Positions 1-8,523 of a DNA stretch of 64,000 bases are shown piece by piece; within the stretch, counting starts at the first letter, position 1; every line of letters begins with the position of its first letter. The notes beneath the pieces are model-generated. The model was not told the origin of the DNA. It saw only the letters and a program-made list of their open reading frames with translations, and did no database searches. The stretch comes from Pelagibius sp. (GTDB lineage: Bacteria > Pseudomonadota > Alphaproteobacteria > Kiloniellales > Kiloniellaceae): assembly GCF_028281305.1 (NCBI RefSeq), contig NZ_JANQKD010000015.1, forward strand, positions 1 through 64,000, given 5' to 3'. The position numbers and the translations under genes were made by a program.

Positions 1-318
1 ATGCCGACCCAAGACTGACCTCCTCAAAGGTCAGTCTTGAATCATGCCCAGATGAAAAAGGGAATCCCCAAAATCATAAATTGTCACCACAGCCTAGGCC
101 AAGTCGGGCGTTAGCCCCATGACCAATCACCGGACTGACCAATTGACTGCTTGATTAACCTGGGCCACGCTAGCGCGCCCTAGAGGGAACACGAGCCTCG
201 TCATCCGCATGCAAATGGGCATCTTGGCGTCTGCCGCCATGGCACAAAGGCTCGGCCCGAGAAGACATCGATAAGACAATGCGCGGGAAAACCCGCCCAA
301 CACCTGGGAGGATTGTTC
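1..318. other. Upstream region of sugar ABC operon
   Basis: This stretch holds no convincing gene. It carries a perfect inverted repeat at 11-38 and, around 125-160, several TGACCAATT-like words, and must include the promoter of the binding-protein gene at 319. The antisense open frame over this region is a shadow of that gene. Confidence 0.5.
11..38. repeat. Perfect 10-bp inverted repeat
   Basis: AAGACTGACC (11-20) and GGTCAGTCTT (29-38) are exact reverse complements around an 8-base loop. There is no following T-run on either strand, so it may be the terminator stem of a gene left of the window or an operator for the sugar operon. Confidence 0.5.
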
Positions 319-1449
319 ATGGTCAAGAAAGCGATAGCCTCTGCCGTCTTGGCGGGCCTGATGGCAGCCGGGGCCGCGTCCCCGTCCCTCGCTGCCGGCC
401 CCGAAGAAGTCAGCGGACCCGGCTATAATCCCAGCTGCTTCGCGCCTTTCAGCGCCGAAACCAAGCACTTCCAGTTCCAGGCCAAAGAGCCGCCCTACCG
501 CATCGCGCTGGCCAATGGTTTTGTCGGCAACACCTGGCGGATTCAGATGATCAAGACGCTGAAGGCCTATGCCGAGCAGCCGGACGTGAAGCCCTTGATC
601 GAAGAACTGAAGATCGTCTCCACGGGAACGGACGTGGCTGCCCAGGTCGCCGCCATCGACAACTTCATCAACGCCGGTTACGACGCCATCCTGACCATCG
701 CCGTCAATCCCACCGCCTTCGGGCCGGTGATCCGCCGCGCCAATCGCGCCGGCGTCGTCCTGGTGCCCTTCGACAACGTGCTGGACAGCGACAAGATCAT
801 CCAGGTCAATGAGGATCAGTCGGAGATCGGCCGCATCATGGCGCGCTGGCTGCTGAAGAACGTCGGTAGCAACGGCAAGATTCTGGAGGTCCGCGGCCTG
901 CCCGGCAACTCGGTCGACCGCGACCGCCACCTGGGCTTCCGCGAGCTGATGGAGGCCGGCGGCAACAGCTTCGAGATCGTCGAAGTGGTCGGCAATTGGG
1001 ACGACGGCACCGCCCAGAAAGTGACCGCCGATGCCATCGCGGTGCATGGCACGTTCGATGGCGTCTTCGTGCAGGGCGGCTCAACCGGGGCCGTGCGCGC
1101 GATGATCGACGCAGGCCATCCCTTCGTGCCGGTGGCCGGAGAGGCCGAAAACGGTTTCCGCAAGCTCTGCGCCCAGCACGCCGGCGACGGCCTGCTGTGC
1201 TCGTCGGCCGGGCAGTCTCCGGGCCTTGTGGCCATCGCTGCCAAGACGGCCCTGGAAGCGCTGCAGGGCAAGGTTCTGCCACAGTACGTCTCGGTGCCGA
1301 TTCCGCTGGTCGAGCACCCGGATTTCAAGGCCAACGTGAACTACTACCCGGACCTGACGGACAACTTCTTCACGCCGAACGAGTTCCCGCCCTGCGGGGT
1401 CAACATCACCGCTACGGAGATCATGGCCAAGACGGAAGAAGACCAGTAG
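319..1449 (+). CDS. Sugar ABC transporter periplasmic binding protein
   Basis: Captures a sugar-like ligand in the periplasm and delivers it to the two permeases downstream. About residues 1-26 form a signal peptide ending in an SLAAG-type cleavage site. The body matches the Peripla_BP_4/ribose-binding fold, with segments such as ALANGFVGNTWR, DGVFVQGGSTGAVRAM and NVNYYPDLTDNFF. ATG 319 is preferred over the in-frame TTG at 313 because GGAGG at 307-311 sits 7 bases upstream. It is the first gene of an operon with the ATPase (1549) and permeases (3132, 4115). Ligand unknown; an adjacent SMP-30/lactonase gene hints at an aldose or its lactone. Confidence 0.9.
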   Translation: MVKKAIASAVLAGLMAAGAASPSLAAGPEEVSGPGYNPSCFAPFSAETKHFQFQAKEPPYRIALANGFVGNTWRIQMIKTLKAYAEQPDVKPLIEELKIVSTGTDVAAQVAAIDNFINAGYDAILTIAVNPTAFGPVIRRANRAGVVLVPFDNVLDSDKIIQVNEDQSEIGRIMARWLLKNVGSNGKILEVRGLPGNSVDRDRHLGFRELMEAGGNSFEIVEVVGNWDDGTAQKVTADAIAVHGTFDGVFVQGGSTGAVRAMIDAGHPFVPVAGEAENGFRKLCAQHAGDGLLCSSAGQSPGLVAIAAKTALEALQGKVLPQYVSVPIPLVEHPDFKANVNYYPDLTDNFFTPNEFPPCGVNITATEIMAKTEEDQ

Positions 1450-1477
1450 GGGCGGGTTTAGACGCCCAGGAGCTGAA

Positions 1478-1506
1478 GCGCCGCGTCCGCAATCCGGACG
1501 CGGCGC
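1478..1506 (+). terminator. Intercistronic 12-bp hairpin after binding-protein gene
   Basis: GCGCCGCGTCCG (1478-1489) pairs perfectly with CGGACGCGGCGC (1495-1506) around a 5-base loop, followed by CCTTT. It lies between the binding-protein gene and the ATPase gene of the same operon, where partial termination or 3'-end protection commonly gives excess binding protein. Confidence 0.7.
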
Positions 1507-1548
1507 CCTTTCATGGAAACACAGCTTGCCCGGAGTCCGCTTGGCCCG

Positions 1549-3135
1549 ATGAACGCACCCGCGGAAGAACCTGTCTCAAGGCCTCCTGACCCCGCCGCCT
1601 TCTGGCAGATGCGGGGAATCAGCAAGCGCTACGGCGGTGTCGTCGCCCTGGACGGCGTAGACTTTGCCTGCCATCCCGGCGCGATCCACGCGATTCTGGG
1701 CGAAAACGGCGCCGGCAAGTCGACCCTGATCAAGATTGCCGCCGGCGTCGTCCAGCCCTCCGCCGGCACCCTGCTCCTCGACGGCGAGGCTGTCACCTTC
1801 GCCGGTCCGCAGGATGCCAACGCCAAGGGGATCGTCTGCATCTTCCAAGAGCTCTCCCTGATGCCGGACCTCTCGGTGGCCGACAACATCTCCATGGCCG
1901 ATCCGCCGCTGCGCTGGGGACTGATTGACCACCGCGCCCAGCGGCGGCGCGCCGAGGAACTGCTGTCGAAGGTCGGCTGCGACGACGTCAACCCGCTTGA
2001 GCTGGTGAAGAACCTGCCGCTGTCGCGCCGCCAGATGGTGGAGATCGCCAAGGCCCTGGGGCGAAACCCCAGGATGTTGATCCTCGACGAGGCGACCTCT
2101 GCCCTCACCGCCGCCGACGTGGAAAAGGTTTACGCGATCCTGGGGGAGCTGCGCGCGCAGGGCCTCGCCATTCTCTACATATCGCACCGCATGCACGAGA
2201 TCGAGGAACTGGCCGACACCTGCTCGGTGTTCCGCAACGGCCGCCACATCGAAACCTTCGCCAAGGGCACCCGCAGCGACAGCGAGATCGTGCAGCTCAT
2301 GATCGGGCGGGAATACACCCAGGTCTATCCGCCCAAACCCCAGCACGAAACCCCGCCGGAGCCGGAATTGGAGATCACCGGCCTCACCTGGGGCAACCGC
2401 CTGGCCGACATCTCGCTCTCCGTCGGCAAAGGCGAAATCGTCGGACTCGGCGGGCTGGACGGCCAGGGCCAGCGCGAGCTGCTGCTGGCGCTCTTCGGCG
2501 TGCTGCGGGGCGTCACCGGCGAGGTGAAGGTCGCCGGTCGCCGGCTACGCCTGACCAGCCCGCAGTTCGCCAAGTCCAGCGCCGTCGGCATCGCCCTGAT
2601 CCCGGAGGACCGCAAGTCCGAGGGGCTGCTGCTGCCCATGTCGGTGCGCGACAACATCTCGATGGCTTCCATCAGCCATTTCACCCGCGGCCTCTTCATC
2701 GACCGGGAGCGCCAGAACGCGGAGATCGACGAGATGGTGCGCCGGCTCTCCATCAAGGCCGGCGATGTCGACGACCCGGTCGCCACGCTGTCCGGCGGCA
2801 ACCAGCAGAAGGTCGTCATCGCAAAGTGGCTGATGACCAACGCGCGCATCGTGCTGCTGAACGACCCGACGCGGGGCATCGATGTCGGCACCAAGCAGGA
2901 GATCTATCAGTTGTTGCGCGATCTGGCTGCCGCCGGAACCGCCATCCTGTTCTATACGACGGACTACGACGAGTTGATCGGCTGCTGCGACCGGGTCAGC
3001 ATCATGTACGACGGCCGCATCGTGCGGGAGCTCGAGGGCGAGGCCATCAACGAGGAGAACATCGTCGCCAGCGCCCTGAACCTGATGCTGGACGACCGCT
3101 CCGAGGTTTCCTCCCAGGCGGAGGAGCCGGCATGA
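1549..3135 (+). CDS. Sugar ABC transporter ATP-binding protein, two ABC domains
   Basis: Energises sugar import. It is a tandem ABC protein of the RbsA/XylG/MglA kind: the N-terminal half has Walker A GENGAGKST, a degenerate signature (LPLSRRQMVEI) and Walker B ILDEA. The C-terminal half lacks a canonical Walker A (GLDGQGQRELL) but has LSGGNQQK and LNDPTRGID. This asymmetry is normal for the family. The in-frame ATG at 1513 directly abuts the intercistronic hairpin and has no ribosome site, so ATG 1549 is chosen (GGAG at 1532-1535); this is uncertain. The stop overlaps the next start as ATGA. Confidence 0.9.
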   Translation: MNAPAEEPVSRPPDPAAFWQMRGISKRYGGVVALDGVDFACHPGAIHAILGENGAGKSTLIKIAAGVVQPSAGTLLLDGEAVTFAGPQDANAKGIVCIFQELSLMPDLSVADNISMADPPLRWGLIDHRAQRRRAEELLSKVGCDDVNPLELVKNLPLSRRQMVEIAKALGRNPRMLILDEATSALTAADVEKVYAILGELRAQGLAILYISHRMHEIEELADTCSVFRNGRHIETFAKGTRSDSEIVQLMIGREYTQVYPPKPQHETPPEPELEITGLTWGNRLADISLSVGKGEIVGLGGLDGQGQRELLLALFGVLRGVTGEVKVAGRRLRLTSPQFAKSSAVGIALIPEDRKSEGLLLPMSVRDNISMASISHFTRGLFIDRERQNAEIDEMVRRLSIKAGDVDDPVATLSGGNQQKVVIAKWLMTNARIVLLNDPTRGIDVGTKQEIYQLLRDLAAAGTAILFYTTDYDELIGCCDRVSIMYDGRIVRELEGEAINEENIVASALNLMLDDRSEVSSQAEEPA

Positions 3136-4112
3136 ACGACTTGAAACTGCGGCTCGGCCAGAACCAGGGGGTGATCCTGGCCATCGTCGTCTTCTTTCTC
3201 ATGTTCACGCTCTACATCGCCAACCATCCGGCGGGCCTCACCGTGCCGGTGGTCACGACGGCCGCCAACAAGGCGGTGCTGCTGGCGCTGGTCGCCATGG
3301 CCCAGACCCTGCCGGTGCTGACCGGCGGCCTCGATCTCTCGGTGGGCATGGTCTTCATCATGACCAACTGCCTGGCCTCCAGCATGGTCAGCGGCGACCC
3401 GCTGCAGATCGCCATCGGCACCGCCGTGGTGCTGCTGGCCGGCGCGCTGGCCGGCCTGGTGAACGGCGTGATCGTCGTCTACGGGCGCCTGCAGCCGATC
3501 ATCACCACCCTGGCCACCGGCGCGGTCTACTACGGCATCGCCCTGCTGCTGCGCCCGGTGCCCGGCGGCGACGTCGACGAGGAGCTGGCCGACTTCATGA
3601 CCTACACGGTCTTCGAGGTGGTGCCGACCTCCCTGGTCGTGCTGCTGGCGGCGGTGCTGATCATCTGGCTGCCCTTCCGCAATTCCGTCGTCGGCCGCGG
3701 CTGCTATGCCGTCGGCTCCGCCGAGGGCGCAGCCTACATGACCGGCGTCGCCATCGGCCGCTCGAAAATGGCGGCCTACACCCTCGCCGGGCTGCTGGCC
3801 GGGCTCGCCGGACTGATGCTCACCTTCGTCACCTTCTCCGGCGAGGCCAGCGCCCCGATCGGCGGCACCTACACGCTCAACTCCATCGCCGCGGTGGTGA
3901 TCGGCGGCACCTCGCTCTACGGCGGCGCCGGCGGCGCCATCGGCTCCATCTTCGGGGCCTTCATCCTGCGCACCATCGACGACCTGCTCTTCGTCTTCGA
4001 TCTGCCGCCGCTCTGGCAGCCGCTGTTCCAGGGCGTCGTGCTGCTGGTCGCCGTCAGCCTGGGGGCCGCCCGCGTCTTCCAGATCCGCAACCGCCTGGAG
4101 CTCTTCAAATAG
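3132..4112 (+). CDS. Sugar ABC transporter permease 1
   Basis: Inner-membrane channel subunit of the BPD_transp_2 family (RbsC-like), 326 residues, mostly hydrophobic helices. The conserved LTGGLDLSVG segment near residue 60 and GGAGGAIGSIFGAF near the C-terminus are family hallmarks. ATG 3132 overlaps the ATPase stop (ATGA), indicating translational coupling. The presence of two different permeases suggests a heterodimeric pore. Confidence 0.9.
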   Translation: MNDLKLRLGQNQGVILAIVVFFLMFTLYIANHPAGLTVPVVTTAANKAVLLALVAMAQTLPVLTGGLDLSVGMVFIMTNCLASSMVSGDPLQIAIGTAVVLLAGALAGLVNGVIVVYGRLQPIITTLATGAVYYGIALLLRPVPGGDVDEELADFMTYTVFEVVPTSLVVLLAAVLIIWLPFRNSVVGRGCYAVGSAEGAAYMTGVAIGRSKMAAYTLAGLLAGLAGLMLTFVTFSGEASAPIGGTYTLNSIAAVVIGGTSLYGGAGGAIGSIFGAFILRTIDDLLFVFDLPPLWQPLFQGVVLLVAVSLGAARVFQIRNRLELFK

Positions 4113-4114
4113 CC

Positions 4115-5092
4115 ATGTCGATCCAGGAGAACATGCAGGGCGCGCTGCAGGGGGCCTTGAAGTCGGTCGACAGGCCGGTGGTGATCGCTTTCGGCTTCAT
4201 CGTCGTCATGCTGCTGGCCGGCAGCCTCTATTCCTCCAGCTTCCTCTCGGCCAATTACCTGCTGCAGCAGCTCCAGGTCGCGGCTTTCCTGGGCATCATC
4301 GCCTCCGGGGTCATGCTGGTGATCCTGCTGGGGCACATCGACCTCTCGATCCCCTGGCTGGTGACGGTCGGCGGCATGATGTCGACCGCCGCGGCCGGCT
4401 GGTGGGGGCCGGAGTACGCCATTCCCTTCGGCCTGTTCTGCGGCCTCGTCTTCGGGCTCATCAACGGCCTGGGCGTGGCCATCCTGCGCGTGCCCTCGAT
4501 GATCTTCACCCTCGGCATCAACGCCGTGGCCCAGGGCGTCATGGTGCTGCACACAGGCGGCTTCGCGCCCCAAGACCATGCCAGCGAAACGATGCGCTGG
4601 CTGGCGGTCGAGCGCAGTTTCCTCAACATCCCCAACGCCGTCTTCATCTGGGCGGTCATCGGGATTGCCGTGGTCATCCTGCTGAAGCGCACGCCGCTGG
4701 GCCGCTACATCTACGCCATCGGCAACCAGGAGGGCGCCACCTTCCTCTCCGGCGTCAACACCAAGGCCGTACTGATCGCCTGTTTCGCCATCTCCGGCAT
4801 GTGCAGCGCCATGGCCGGCGTCCTGCTGGCGGGCTACTCCAACAAGGGCTACCAGGCCATGGGCGACCCCTACCTGCTGCCCGCGATCGCTGCCGTGGTG
4901 CTGGGCGGCACCCACATCCTGGGCGGGCGCGGGACTTATCTGGGCACGGTGGCCGGGGTCATTCTGATCTCCCTGCTGCAGTCCATCCTCTCGGTCATGC
5001 AGATGCCCGAAGCGGGGCGCCAGATCATCTACGGCTGCGTCATCATCGGCATGCTGCTGGTCTACGGCCGCGGCCAGAGAGTGCAGGGCTAG
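4115..5092 (+). CDS. Sugar ABC transporter permease 2
   Basis: Second BPD_transp_2 family permease, 325 residues, with the family segment VILLGHIDLSIPW near residue 70 and AAVVLGGTHILGGRGTYLGT toward the C-terminus. It begins 2 bases after the stop of permease 1, so the two are co-translated. It is a paralogue rather than a copy of permease 1 and presumably forms the other half of the membrane channel. Confidence 0.9.
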   Translation: MSIQENMQGALQGALKSVDRPVVIAFGFIVVMLLAGSLYSSSFLSANYLLQQLQVAAFLGIIASGVMLVILLGHIDLSIPWLVTVGGMMSTAAAGWWGPEYAIPFGLFCGLVFGLINGLGVAILRVPSMIFTLGINAVAQGVMVLHTGGFAPQDHASETMRWLAVERSFLNIPNAVFIWAVIGIAVVILLKRTPLGRYIYAIGNQEGATFLSGVNTKAVLIACFAISGMCSAMAGVLLAGYSNKGYQAMGDPYLLPAIAAVVLGGTHILGGRGTYLGTVAGVILISLLQSILSVMQMPEAGRQIIYGCVIIGMLLVYGRGQRVQG

Positions 5093-5130
5093 CCGACCGA
5101 CCGTTCTACGCCAAAGCCCTCATCCCCTCT

Positions 5131-5182
5131 GTCACGTCAGAGCGTGACGGTTCAGTGGTCGAGCGGCCGTCGCCTCACGGCC
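5131..5182. terminator. Two hairpins between convergent genes
   Basis: GTCACG (5131-5136)/CGTGAC (5143-5148) and GGCCGT (5165-5170)/ACGGCC (5177-5182) are two short perfect inverted repeats in the gap between the permease and the lactonase gene, which converge. Neither has a long T-run, so termination is inferred from position. Confidence 0.4.
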
Positions 5183-6083
5183 ATTGGACGCCGCGGCGGT
5201 TCAGGTAGACGGCGTAGAGCGAGGTTGTGGCGGTGATGAAGAGACGGTTCTTCTTCGCGCCGCCGAAGGTGACATTGGAGACCTTCTCCGGGATGCGGAT
5301 CTTGCCGAGAAGCTCTCCCGCGGGGGAAAAGCAGTGCACGCCGTCGCCGCCGCTGGACCAGATGTTGCCGTCCTCGTCCAGGCGGAAGCCGTCGAAGACA
5401 CCGGTGTCGCAGACGGCGAAGACCTCCCCGCCCGAGAGGCTGTTGTCGTCGCCGACCTGAAAGGCGCGGATATGGCGCGGCCCCTCGGGATCGTGGGAAA
5501 GGCCGGTGTCGGCGATGTAGAGGGTCTTTTCATCCGGCGAGAAGGCGAGACCGTTGGGCTTGTCGAAGTCGTCGGCCACCACGGTCAGATCGCAAGCCTT
5601 GGGGTCGAGGCGGTAGACGTAGTTGGCGCCGATCTCGCTGTCGGCCTTGTAGCCCTCGTAGTCGGAGAGGATGCCGTAGGGCGGATCGGTGAACCAGACC
5701 GTGCCGTCGGACTTCACCACCACGTCGTTGGGGGAGTTCAGGCGCTTGCCCTGGTAGCTCTCGGCCAGCACGGTGACGCTGCCGTCCCACTCCGTGCGGG
5801 TGACCCGCCGGGCGCCGTGCTCGCAGCTCACCAAGCGGCCCTCCCGGTCGCGGGTGTGGCCGTTGGAATAGTCGGAGGGGCGGCGGTACTCGGTGACGCC
5901 GGCACCCGCCGTCCACTTCAGGATGCGGTTGTTGGGGATGTCGCTCCACAGCAGGAAGTCGCCATCGCAGAAGTAGACCGGCCCTTCCGCCCAGAGCGTG
6001 CCCGTATAGAGCTTCTCCACCGCGCAGTTGCCCAGCAGGTAGTCCCTGAAGCGCGGGTCGCGCACGTCGTAGTCCGGGTTCAT
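5175..6083 (-). CDS. SMP-30/gluconolactonase/LRE family protein
   Basis: Six-bladed beta-propeller hydrolase that would open sugar lactones using a divalent metal. Family segments visible are WAEGPVYFCDGDFLLWSDIP, the NSPNDVVVKSDGTVWFTDP region, FDKPNGLAFSPDEKTLYIAD and DGFRLDEDGNIW, containing the usual Glu/Asn/Asp metal ligands. ATG 6083 is chosen because a GGGAGGGGG purine tract precedes it; the longer frame to 6167 starts with non-conserved residues. No signal peptide, so cytoplasmic. It converges with the sugar transporter and could act on the lactone of an imported sugar. Confidence 0.9.
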   Translation of the reverse strand: MNPDYDVRDPRFRDYLLGNCAVEKLYTGTLWAEGPVYFCDGDFLLWSDIPNNRILKWTAGAGVTEYRRPSDYSNGHTRDREGRLVSCEHGARRVTRTEWDGSVTVLAESYQGKRLNSPNDVVVKSDGTVWFTDPPYGILSDYEGYKADSEIGANYVYRLDPKACDLTVVADDFDKPNGLAFSPDEKTLYIADTGLSHDPEGPRHIRAFQVGDDNSLSGGEVFAVCDTGVFDGFRLDEDGNIWSSGGDGVHCFSPAGELLGKIRIPEKVSNVTFGGAKKNRLFITATTSLYAVYLNRRGVQWP

Positions 6084-6240
6084 CGGCCCCCTCCCCTCGT
6101 TGCCCGGGCTTCGCCGCCCGCTGTCGTGGAGAGTGTAGCGCCGGGCGCCCGCTGCGCCAATTGTCAAACCCGAGACATCTATTAGCGGTTGTACAGCTAT
6201 GATAAACCTTGCCGGACCGAGATGTGTCGCGGGGGAGAGC

Positions 6241-7017
6241 GTGACGAAGAAGCTGCTTTGTTTTCTGGTGGCGGTGATGGGCTTGGCCGCGGCGCCAAGC
6301 CACGGCGCCGATCAGTTGATCTGCACGCTGGTCGAAGAAACGAGGCCAGATGTGAACTGGAAGAACCGCCAGGAATTCAGGATCGCGGCGGAGTTCAAGA
6401 AGCACTTCGGAGCCGCGATCGATACCGACTTCGTTCCCTGGACCCCCGATGAGATCGCCGAGAAGGCGGAGAACTTTGTTACGCGAAAGACTACTGGTCT
6501 GAAACGGGTGAACACCTTTGCGGTCTGGACGAGCGAACCGCCCTATTTCGACTTCGGGCCGACGGACGAGGGCTTTGCTGTGTTTATCGCGAGATCGGAC
6601 GGGCGCCTGGTCCTTTTCGAATCTGACAGGCGCATGCAAACAGGCGAACTGGTGTTCACCTTCAGCTTCTTCCTCTCAAGGTCATTGGCGGATTGCGGCC
6701 GTGCTCTGCGCGATCCCGAATTCGCATCTTTGCAGTACAGATTTGCCGTTATTGAGTTGGCGGCATGGTGTGCGGGAGACGGCAAGTGGTTCAAATCGAA
6801 GATCTGCGATCAGGAGCCACTACGCCTGGAGATCGAGCGCGTTGACAACGCCTATCGCCGGGTCCGGGCACACGCTGCGGACCTGGCTCCCGCGATGGAA
6901 GCGAGAGAAGCCTACTTCGTCGTGACCTACCTCAAGGACTGGGCGGAAGCGATCTCGAGGCTGAAGGATGAGTGGTGCCAGAGCTACCAAAACGGAGAAG
7001 CCTCCTGCCTAAACTGA
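6241..7017 (+). CDS. Hypothetical exported protein
   Basis: A 258-residue protein with a signal peptide (MTKKLLCFLVAVMGLAAA, cleavage near SHGA-DQ) and five cysteines in the mature part, consistent with periplasmic disulfides. GTG 6241 is chosen because GGGGGAGA lies directly upstream and the signal peptide begins there; the frame continues up to 6199. No family recognised. GC content and codon choice are slightly less extreme than neighbours. It may be paired with the unknown gene at 7055. Confidence 0.7.
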   Translation: MTKKLLCFLVAVMGLAAAPSHGADQLICTLVEETRPDVNWKNRQEFRIAAEFKKHFGAAIDTDFVPWTPDEIAEKAENFVTRKTTGLKRVNTFAVWTSEPPYFDFGPTDEGFAVFIARSDGRLVLFESDRRMQTGELVFTFSFFLSRSLADCGRALRDPEFASLQYRFAVIELAAWCAGDGKWFKSKICDQEPLRLEIERVDNAYRRVRAHAADLAPAMEAREAYFVVTYLKDWAEAISRLKDEWCQSYQNGEASCLN

Positions 7018-7054
7018 CCGCGACGCGGTCGGCGCCTCAGGGAATCCAAGCACC

Positions 7055-7516
7055 ATGGCCGTACTGATCCCCGATATCTTCAGCGATCCGATGAGGTACC
7101 TCGAGGCGGAGCACGTCCTCCGTCGGCTCTTCGATCGAATCAAGTGTGAAGACTATACTGGGCCCATGTGGACGCAGTGGATGAACAGAACGTTCAACAA
7201 CGGTACGCGTCTCTATGACGACAGCATGCCCGTCTACACCCAGTACTGCGAAGCGCGACGGAAGGGCATTGCCATCTGGCTCAAGGACCCCGAGGAAATG
7301 GAAGGCTACGGTTTTCAGCCGGAAACCTTCTTCCGGGCCTACCTTGAACTCACCGATCCGGATGTCGCGCGGATCAACAAGCTCGACATTTCCTGCGTCC
7401 TCTCGGAGGAAAACCTGAACAAGGCCGAAAGCCTGATCCGCCTCTACATGATCGATGACGTCTCGCCCGCCGCTCTTTCCATGGTCATCGAGGAACGGGG
7501 ACTGGGCTTCGACTGA
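7055..7516 (+). CDS. Hypothetical cytoplasmic protein
   Basis: A 153-residue soluble protein starting MAVLIPDIFSDPMRYLEAEH, without signal peptide or membrane segment, rich in charged and aromatic residues. An AGGGA sequence lies about 11 bases upstream of ATG 7055. It follows the exported protein by 37 bases on the same strand, so the two may be co-transcribed. It converges with agt, leaving only 3 bases between stop codons. No family recognised. Confidence 0.65.
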   Translation: MAVLIPDIFSDPMRYLEAEHVLRRLFDRIKCEDYTGPMWTQWMNRTFNNGTRLYDDSMPVYTQYCEARRKGIAIWLKDPEEMEGYGFQPETFFRAYLELTDPDVARINKLDISCVLSEENLNKAESLIRLYMIDDVSPAALSMVIEERGLGFD

Positions 7517-7519
7517 CTT

Positions 7520-8518
7520 TCAGCTCAGCGGCTGCAGGTTGTCGCGGAACATCTGGGCGCAGTTGGCCCAGGAGAACTTGAGGGCGTGCTCGCGGCAGTG
7601 GTCGCGGTCGATCTTGATGGCCTCGCGGGTCGCGCTGCCGAGATCTTCGCTGAGGATGCCGACCCCCGCCCCGTTCACCACGTCCAGCGGTCCCGGTACC
7701 GGATAGGCGGCCACCGGCATGCCGCTCGCCAGCGCCTCCAGCATCACCAGGCCGAAGGTGTCGGTGCGGCTGGGGAAGACGAAGACGTCGCCTGAGGCGT
7801 AGTGGGCGGCCAGGTCCTCGCCCTGCTTGGCGCCGACGAAATGGACGTCCGGAAAGGCCGCCTCCAGTTCGGCACGCTGCGGACCGTCACCCACCACCAC
7901 CTTGCTGCCGTCAAGCTCGAGATCCAGGAAGGCCTTGATATTCTTCTCCACCGCGACGCGGCCGACGTACATGTAAACCGGCCGCGGCAGATCCAACGCG
8001 TGCGGTGCCTCCGGCCGGAACAGCGCCGTGTCGACGCCCCGGGTCCAATCGACAAGCCGTTCGAAGCCGCGGGACTCCAGTTCCTCACGCATCGACTGGG
8101 TGGCCACCATGACGCCGCTGGAGGGCCTGTGGAACCAGCGCATGAAGCGGTAGCCGACATCGGCCGACACGGGGATTCTCGCGGAGAGGTATTCCGGGAA
8201 ACGGGTGTGGTAGGAGGTGGTGAAGGGCAGCTTGTGCTTCACGCAGTAGCCGCGCAGGGCCACGCCGATCGGTCCCTCGGTGGCGATGTGGATGGCGTCG
8301 GGCCGGAAGGCCTCGATGCGCTTCTTCAGGCCGATCTGCGGCAGGACCGCCAGCCGGATCTCCGGATACGTCGGGCAGGGAAAGGTCCGGAACATATGCG
8401 GGGCCAGGACTTCGAAGACGTCGCCCTGCGGCTCCAGTTCCTCGCGCACCCGGTTGAGAGTGCGCACCACGCCGTTGATCTGTGGATACCAGGCGTCCGT
8501 GGCCAGAAGGATACGCAT
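7520..8518 (-). CDS. agt: GT4 glycosyltransferase, Agt-like glycolipid synthase
   Basis: Probably transfers sugar residues to diacylglycerol at the membrane, making glycolipids that replace phospholipids during phosphate limitation. N-terminal GT4 fold RILLATDAWYPQINGVVRTL, the donor-binding half with YVGRVAVEKNIKAFL, VVVGDGP and the E-x7-E motif region FPSRTDTFGLVMLEALASG. Start ATG 8518 gives 332 residues and follows plcP by 5 bases. The plcP-agt gene pair is the known arrangement for lipid remodelling in alphaproteobacteria (Sinorhizobium, Agrobacterium, SAR11); the specific sugar is not predictable. Alternative: another GT4 glycosyltransferase. Confidence 0.75.
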   Translation of the reverse strand: MRILLATDAWYPQINGVVRTLNRVREELEPQGDVFEVLAPHMFRTFPCPTYPEIRLAVLPQIGLKKRIEAFRPDAIHIATEGPIGVALRGYCVKHKLPFTTSYHTRFPEYLSARIPVSADVGYRFMRWFHRPSSGVMVATQSMREELESRGFERLVDWTRGVDTALFRPEAPHALDLPRPVYMYVGRVAVEKNIKAFLDLELDGSKVVVGDGPQRAELEAAFPDVHFVGAKQGEDLAAHYASGDVFVFPSRTDTFGLVMLEALASGMPVAAYPVPGPLDVVNGAGVGILSEDLGSATREAIKIDRDHCREHALKFSWANCAQMFRDNLQPLS

Positions 8519-8523
8519 CTCCG

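Noticed and set aside
127..1047. Long minus-strand open frame (306 codons) opposite the sugar-binding protein gene
   Set aside because: It is the antisense shadow of a well-recognised gene, has low-complexity Ala/Asp/Gly/Val composition and no ribosome site.
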